This document shows, piece after piece, positions 57,895 through 64,000 of a stretch of DNA of 64,000 nucleotides; the first letter of the stretch is position 1; the number at the start of each line of letters is the position of its first letter. The notes under the pieces are model-generated. The model saw nothing but the letters and a program-made list of their open reading frames with translations. It was not told where the DNA came from and made no database searches. The stretch is from Cryptomeria japonica. Its lineage: Eukaryota > Streptophyta > Pinopsida > Cupressales > Cupressaceae. Made by a program: the position numbers and the translations under genes. Location of the stretch: assembly GCF_030272615.1 (NCBI RefSeq), contig NC_081410.1, positions 510,133,442 to 510,197,441 on the forward strand, written 5' to 3'.

Positions 57895-58465
57895 CTTGGC
57901 ATCTGTACTAATCATATTTAGTATCCGAACTATCAGTCTTGTCAATGGATTTCAGCTCCTGAATAACTGCAACTTAGATAGCATAGATCAGTAGCAGGGT
58001 TCTCAGTACCTTATTGATTACTGTGACATCTTCCACTTTCCTTTCTACACTCTTTATCTCACAAACTATCTCTTTAATCCTTTGACTGTACTGTTGGATG
58101 TTCTCACCTTCAGACATTATCATGTCGTCAGACTTTCCTCTTAAACTCTCCTCTTTGGCAATCTTAACATGTTCATCATTGCTATAAATCTCTTCCAGTT
58201 TTTGCCATACTTCAAATACAATTTCAAGACCATGAACATCTACATATTCAACATCAGACAGAGAACTGATAATAGCCTCTAATGCTTGGCGATTTTCTTG
58301 TTGTTCTTTCTTCTGATTATTAGTCAAGATTCCAGTAGGTGTAATATACTTAGTTCCTATATGATCCTGATATTGACTACCAAGACTCTTAATGTAAATA
58401 TTCATTTTGTCACTCCATATTCTATAATTATCTTTGTTGAACTTTGGACCTACTTTCTTCATCAT
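57895..58465 (-). pseudogene. copia A gag, N-terminal part
   Basis: The 163-codon frame from 58465: MMKKVGPKFNKDNYRIWSDK, the copia gag N-terminal NY-x-x-W motif; LEAIISSLSDVEYVDVHGLE; VWQKLEEIYSNDEHVKIAKE; GENIQQYSQRIKEIVCEIKS; VINKVLRTLL. A frameshift near 57990 disturbs the end, and SIDKTDSSDTKYD continues in another frame to the LTR insertion. The start lies about 60 bp from the PBS. Confidence 0.9.
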
Positions 58466-58522
58466 GATCTACAAGATCTTTTCCTCAAGTTGTTAGGCTT
58501 TTAGATTAAGAGGGCCTGAGAT

Positions 58523-58534
58523 GCTCTAATACCA
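58523..58534 (-). other. primer binding site of copia A
   Basis: Minus strand TGGTATTAGAGC, one transition from the initiator-Met consensus, two bases inside the LTR. Confidence 0.85.
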
Positions 58535-58536
58535 AT

Positions 58537-59976
58537 TGATAGTATGATGAAAGAATAAGTATCTGGTAGAATACTGAGAGGGGGGGAGTGAATCAGTATA
58601 TTGAAAAACTGATACAAAGTTCCAAAACTCAAACTCAGTCAAACAAAGTAAACATATCTCAGTCAAGATCAATATTCATAAGAATACTTGACATCAACCG
58701 GTTTAACTGTTATGACAACTTTAACAGTAAACAACTCCAATCTTGTAAACATAAAAAATTCTTAATCATAACTCAACATATTCATCTCTCAATGCTTCTA
58801 CTTAACATGCCTTATCAGAAGTTAACCAAATAAATAAATTAGATCACAACCACAAAAGTATTCACCACTTGACATAAATGTTTATACGTGGAAAACCCAA
58901 ATAGGTAAAACCCATGGTGAGATGGGACTCACAAGGATAGCTATCTGAACTCTTTTGAAGTTCGCCCTGTTAGGAGCCAAGCCTATTAAAGCTTTACAAT
59001 AAGTCCTATTAAGAACTAATTCTAGTTAGGAATCACTCAGTTAAGGGATTTACAAATATCCCTTGATGAAAAGAACAATACCCTATTAGGAGTAACCTCA
59101 CTGGAGGATTTAAGAATTCAAGCTAATGGACCACCTTGTTAGAGGATTTAATGAGTAGCCAAGCTTGTTGGAGCTTACCCAGTTAAGGGATTTAACTTCT
59201 GTTGTAATTGTTAGAAACATCAAGTTTTCTTGATCTGTCTAAGTAGCACTATATTTGCTTGATTAGATCCTTCTAAGCTTCAATTTGCCTTCACTCAAAG
59301 TGCAGATCCATTCACTGGTTGGGCAACTACACACTCAACAGGTTTTCTACCAATCTTGCCAACAACCTTTACAAACAACTTCATCAACCTTAAATACAAA
59401 TCAATTAGGTCGGTAACACAACAAAAACCTAATTCTCATCATTGAGATTACAAACAAGTCGGTTCAATCTTGACCATTAGAAATCATGATAATCTCTTCA
59501 CATTCTTCAAGAAAATTCCAACCGCTCCATGATCACCACTCCATTGGACTTGTAACTCATCATGCGTTGTTCATTAAATGCAATCCACTTTGATCCTTCC
59601 CTAGACAATAAGAAAATGCACCAAAAAAATTTGAATTTCTCCTCATACAATGATCACATGTGTCTCCATCATTACCGCTTATCAGATAATAAACCAACAA
59701 ACTTGATCGGTTAGGGTTTAATAGTTGATAGCGTTTACCAGTTACAATACATAGAAAGGTTTAACCCTTTACATCGGTTCACTAGTTCAACTCACAAACT
59801 TTACATACCAGTTTACAACATCTTCCACAAATTTCTTCTTACTAGTTACTAGCCAATATCAAAAACAACAATATCAGTAATAACATGAATACCATTACCG
59901 GTTCAATTGACATCAATGACAACATATCATTAATGCAATCTGTATTCAGAATGCCAACAAACTCAAAATGCCAACA
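58537..59976 (-). repeat. 5' LTR of copia A
   Basis: Plus-strand text TGATAGTATGATGAAAG to AATGCCAACA, 1440 bp, collinear with the 3' LTR 25883-27296. The extra length comes mainly from about 30 bp near 59840. It is followed by GATAG (59977-59981). Confidence 0.92.
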
Positions 59977-59981
59977 GATAG

Positions 59982-60661
59982 ACTTGTCATATGGTAGATT
60001 ATGACAATATAAGATACAAGTATAATAGGGTAATGGTAGGTGGGCTCCATTTAATGTAGGTTCATATACATGTAAGTGCATTGCATCCTAAAGAAGTTCT
60101 ATGCATGTTAGGGAATGCATTGGAATTATAAGATGCTATGATGGGTGTGACCTTGGCATGCTAATGCCTTACATGCAAGGGTGTTGCATGCATGTAGACA
60201 TTTTAAATGTTAATGAAATCTATTATAGGAACATATGCATTGGATGTTTGTCATGTGGCAATCCTTTGCATCCATTCTTGATGTCTTCTTCTTTTCATTA
60301 TAATGTGTATATATTAGATATTTGTGTATGTTATAACAAACTATCATTTGTTTGTGGGTGGTATTGTGATATCAAAGTCATTCCAAAAATACTCTTTATT
60401 AGAAGAATCATGCAAAGATATTTTCTTTGAGACTATTTTGTGACCACTATTTATAGATAATATATTAAACTATACTTTTTGGAGTGTAGTATTTTTCTTC
60501 CAAAAGGGCTTTCCCCACAGAAATCTAGTGTTATTATATTGTATATTACCTAAATGTGTATTTGAACGTTGATATAATATTTAAGGGTTTTTAAAAAAAT
60601 TGCACTCTCTCCTCTTTATGTTGGTGTAGAAAGTTCTTTCTTGTTACCTTTCTTCCTTTCT
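59982..60661 (+). repeat. copia C 5' LTR, right part
   Basis: Continues from 25882 after copia A. It has GGGCTTTCCCCACAGAAATC near 60510 and a pyrimidine-rich end before the PBS-like site. A 109-codon Cys-rich frame at 60101-60430 lies inside it and matches nothing I know. Confidence 0.5.
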
Positions 60662-60663
60662 TT

Positions 60664-60675
60664 TAGTATTAGAGC
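60664..60675 (+). other. primer-binding-like site of copia C
   Basis: TAGTATTAGAGC differs from TGGTATCAGAGC by two transitions. It is followed by CTGGTCAATTTTGG, the usual plant copia context. Confidence 0.65.
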
Positions 60676-60779
60676 CTGGTCAATTTTGGTTCTATTGTTT
60701 GGTTGGGGTTTTTTTGAGCTAATATTATTTTGATTGGTATCTTGTTGTGGAATATATTGTGACCCTATTATGGGAAAAA

Positions 60780-61265
60780 TAAGGCAAGCACATTTGGAAG
60801 GATCGATATGTAAAATATAATGATGGAAATTTTGAGTTGTGGAAGCTTAAATTGGAAGATATGATCATAAACAAAGATCTATGGGCTACAATGTATAGTG
60901 CTAAACTTGCTAGTATGGTTGAAGAAAATTTGGAGTTGATGGGTCACAAATCTAAGGGTTTGATGAAACTCTATCTAGTAGATTCTATTTTATTAAATGT
61001 CCATTTGGAGAAAAGCACAAAAAAACTATCTAAGAAGCTTCATGAAATCTATCAAACTAAATCCTTGGTAAATAATTTATTCCTAAGAAAGTTGTATTCT
61101 TTAAGGATAGAAGAAGGAAGATCCAAGGTTGATCATCTAAATGGATTTAGTATACTTGTTGTGCAATTGGGTTATATTGGATATGTCACACTTGTAAAAA
61201 AAAAATGGCCAACAAAAATCGTAATTTTTAACTTTCAGTACATAAAATTGGCCTTTATATTTTGA
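60780..61265 (+). pseudogene. copia C gag, N-terminal fragment
   Basis: The 142-codon frame (from 60837) starts MWKLKLEDMIINKDLWATM and continues with LYLVDSILLNVHLEKSTKKL, HEIYQTKSLVNNLFLRKLY, SLRIEEGRSKVDHLNGF. These are the conserved gag (UBN2) motifs of a common plant copia lineage. Immediately upstream, in another frame, are codons for NDGNFE. The frame decays after about residue 115 and no zinc knuckle or pol follows before the repeats at 61306. Same strand as the copia C LTR and PBS. Confidence 0.8.
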
Positions 61266-61305
61266 ATGTCAAAATGTTGTAACTTAAAGAAATGTAGAAC
61301 TCTTA

Positions 61306-61314
61306 GTATATATA

Positions 61315-61372
<58 letters not shown>
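61306..61372. repeat. (TA)n microsatellite
   Basis: About 30 TA units with a few interruptions at the left end. Confidence 0.97.
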
Positions 61373-61374
<2 letters not shown>

Positions 61375-61460
61375 AGTAAAATTTGATTACTAAAAACTTC
61401 AAAAAATTGAGGTCAATGGGACACCAAAAAAAAAATGTTTTCCCTATTTTTTCCCCAAAT

Positions 61461-62611
61461 TGTTAACAAATTATGTCAATTAAAGCACTTAAAACCTTAT
61501 ACCAAAATAACTGATTAAGCATTAAAGCACAATTGAAAACTAGAGAATCAATAACCATAACACATAACACCATGATTTGTATGTGGAAAACCCAGAAAGG
61601 CAAAAACCACGGTGGGAAACCCACCCACAGTCATATGATACTTCTGCAGAAAGTATATGATTACAATAGGGGTCTGCACATGCAGGAAGGCACACTGCCT
61701 AGAGCACACTGCTCATCACAATGGATTCTCACTGACTATAGAGATGTCAACCACCTCAAAACATTTGGACAACAATCCAGAGAGAAGAACTATCGGTGAT
61801 AGCATCAAACATGCCAGATTACAGTTCCAGTTAAGATCAATACCGGAGGTCTAAAACCTCTTACATAAACCCAAATCGATCACCTATGATTGACCAAATC
61901 CTTTGCACAAATGATTATAACATTATTCGCTCCTTGTTCATACATCCGTCCATATGATCTAAAATGAGATCTTACATATATTTATACCAACCTGGGACCT
62001 AATCAATTAGGTTGGCCACCCAAATGATAATTCAATAGATCAATTACATAATCCTAAAATAAAATCATAAAACATATCATCCCAAGGCCAAACAAACATC
62101 ATCCAATCAATAAAACATCTCGGAAGTGCATCCAAGGATCCACCAATACGTTACATAAAAATTGGTCCATAACCTAGATAGCACCGAGCCTAAATTAGAC
62201 CCACACATGCCAAAGCAATGACACCAATCAATCAAGGTGTGAACACAATCATTATCAGAATCCTGAATACCTTCTAGAAGCTGCACCAATACCACTTATG
62301 CATTACATCAAAGATCTTTAATAAAGCTCTGTCGATGAAACCCTTACCGAACCTATAAATCAGGCTTACTATAATATGAGATAGCAATCGATCATCAAGT
62401 CAATATGAACTGACTGAAACATACTTCAGAAGCATATGAACCATCCATAAAAACTTATTCCATCATCTAGATCATACCGGTGACAATCAACTGATAAAAT
62501 TCCCAATCCAATCCTTCTACCACAAGCTAGTAAACAACCATAATAGCTAGTGTTGACATGAATGACAAAACATCAATGCAACACATAATCAATTCCATCA
62601 TATGGCCAACA
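61461..62611 (-). repeat. copia-type LTR related to the LTR at 1012-2048
   Basis: Plus-strand text begins near TGTTAACAAATTATG and ends TATGGCCAACA. It shares with 1012-2048 the AACACATAACACCA...GTGGAAAACCC, AAAAACCACGGTGGGAAACC, GCACATGCAGGAAGGC and TGACATGAATGACAAAACAT blocks in the same order. No internal region or TSD was found, so it is a solo or truncated LTR. The left edge is approximate. Confidence 0.7.
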
Positions 62612-64000
62612 AAATCATGGGTTTCATGGGATGTCAACTTTTTTCTTTTTTCTTTTTGTCATTTTCTAAAAAACAATTATACCCTTTTGGAGAAGATACT
62701 CCCCACTAGTGCATCACATATTTTATAAAATAATATGTTTAAATATTTTCTAAAATTTCCAATCAGACTTATATTTGACTATAAAAACCTACTTACAATA
62801 TTTTTTTTAAATGATATTAAAACCTTTCAAAAATTCATGTATATATTTGACTTGTAGACTCCAATATCTCAATATATTTTTGAAAAAAACAATTTTGACT
62901 AAAGAAATATTTAGTTGAGAGGTGGTTGCCAACAAGGATGCCACATAGATAGTTTCAAGAGAAAGTTTTGATCTAAATAGTTTTTGTCAAAAATGCTTCA
63001 TCTGAAACCTTTTCAACTAGAATATTATTGATCAAAAGTGTGTTGACCAAAAATGTTATGAAAAAAATTGTCCATATAAATATTTTTTTATTTTTTTCAA
63101 TTCAAGCAAGTGAAGAAAAGACACAAAATAAGTTTTCTTTTACAAAAGAGGCTATAAATATTTAGGTACAAGACTCTCAACTTGTCCTTATCCTCCTACT
63201 AGGTGTTTGTCATTGATGAAATGATTGATATGATAAGAGATTGTTGAAAGGTGTTGTCATTGATATAAAGTTCAATTGGATGATGGTTACAACTGCTTTG
63301 TGTTGTGGATGTCCACCTCCTTGGTGTTTGATGTTTGCACTCAATTCAATATGTTGATGTTGAAGATTGTGATGCTAAGGTCACTTTGAGGATCTGTGAT
63401 AGTAAAGATTTTTAACGATGATAGTGATGATTTTGATGCTCATGGTTGAGAACATAGATAGCATCATGATAGTATTTTTTTAGACAAGGAATGGACATAT
63501 TAAGATGAGGATTAAAAGCATTAGAATGAAGATAAGGAATGTTAAAATAAGGATTATAAGTATGGAAATAGAATGGAGATGTCTGATTTGATCTTGTATA
63601 TGCTACATGATAGTGGTTATATCTCTTGGTTGTTCGTGAGTGAGAAGATGATGTTTTTGAGACATTCTAGTCCTTGGAAATTTTGGTGAAGTGTGTTGTT
63701 GTAAAAATATATGTTGAAGACGGGTTGGAATAATGCTCTGTATTCCTCCATGTAGGTTAGCAATTTTTTCCTTCTTCAACAATTAACAAAATAAGACTCT
63801 TTGCCCAAAAATAAGACTAATCTATTAAACAATAGTTGGGTAAACTAAGAAATAATTTCCCTCTTAATTTTAAAAAGGTACAACTCCCTTCATATGATCA
63901 AATTTTCCAAATTTTTAGATTTATAATCTTAGGTATACTTTTAACTTGAAAGTAGAAAAGGCACTAACATTTGCCCATAACCTTTCAAAACAAATGCGAA
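62612..64000. other. no recognisable feature
   Basis: AT-rich, single-copy-looking sequence within the window. No frame with motifs, no terminal or tandem repeats. Confidence 0.5.

Larger units (their letters stand above)
25883..59976 (-). mobile_element. copia A: complete Ty1/copia element opened by nested insertions
   Basis: A minus-strand element whose 5' LTR is 58537-59976 and 3' LTR is 25883-27296, flanked by GATAG. Reading down the minus strand: PBS, gag, protease, integrase, RT, RNase H, end of pol at 37862, long 3' region, PPT. It spans 34 kb because of T1 (27478-37665), a solo LTR (38374-39857), T2 (40367-53726) and another LTR (56401-57894). Without them it would be about 7.6 kb, ordinary for copia. 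The LTRs are very similar, yet pol has several stops. Confidence 0.92.

Noticed and set aside
60101-60430. 109-codon Cys-rich frame as a gene
   Set aside because: It lies within the likely copia C LTR and has no recognisable motif or conserved copy.
998-60675. tRNA genes suggested by TGGTATCAGAGC words
   Set aside because: These 12 bp matches are primer binding sites beside LTR ends; no cloverleaf sequence is present.

Overview
This 64 kb window looks like repeat-dense nuclear DNA of a land plant. A conifer or other gymnosperm is my best inference, from the AT-rich composition, the very long LTRs, the deep nesting of old insertions and the absence of any intact host gene. That is inference; nothing here identifies a species. 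No rRNA, tRNA or CRISPR locus was seen. Almost every protein-like reading frame belongs to a transposable element and carries stops or frameshifts.

Layout. 1-2048: the 5' end (gag and 5' LTR) of a minus-strand Ty1/copia element that runs off the left edge. 2049-3492: a decayed minus-strand reading frame of unknown family and the tail of an RNase H domain. 3493-11373: a structurally complete Ty3/gypsy chromovirus (TSD AACAA) that split that RNase H; its other half is at 11379-11715. 11716-13023 and 22250-24720: two diverged copies of one segment (copia relic plus a short conserved ORF), the second carrying a 944 bp TIR element. 13024-21958: the 5' LTR and gag of another gypsy element, its LTR split by a complete copia element (13266-20078, TSD AGCTT).

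25598-61265 is a Russian-doll nest. A plus-strand copia LTR is split by a minus-strand copia element ('copia A', 25883-59976, TSD GATAG on both sides). Copia A has been opened by at least four later insertions: T1 (27478-37665), a 10 kb inverted-repeat element with a palindromic satellite core and its own nested LTR; a solo LTR with TATA box (38374-39857); T2 (40367-53726), a 13.4 kb TIR DNA transposon; and a further LTR (56401-57894). 61461-62611 is one more LTR. The rest shows nothing recognisable.

The most interesting object is T2. It has near-identical 19-21 bp terminal inverted repeats, clusters of a GGTTCGNNCGAACC palindrome near both ends, a 131/262 bp higher-order satellite, and two convergent intron-containing genes, both broken. 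The minus-strand gene can be assembled from five exons whose junctions keep frame; it encodes an apparent DDE/DDD-type transposase with an N-terminal DNA-binding region. The plus-strand gene has three exons and no recognised family. T1 and T2 have different ends, yet their internal satellites share the same 16-20 bp core.
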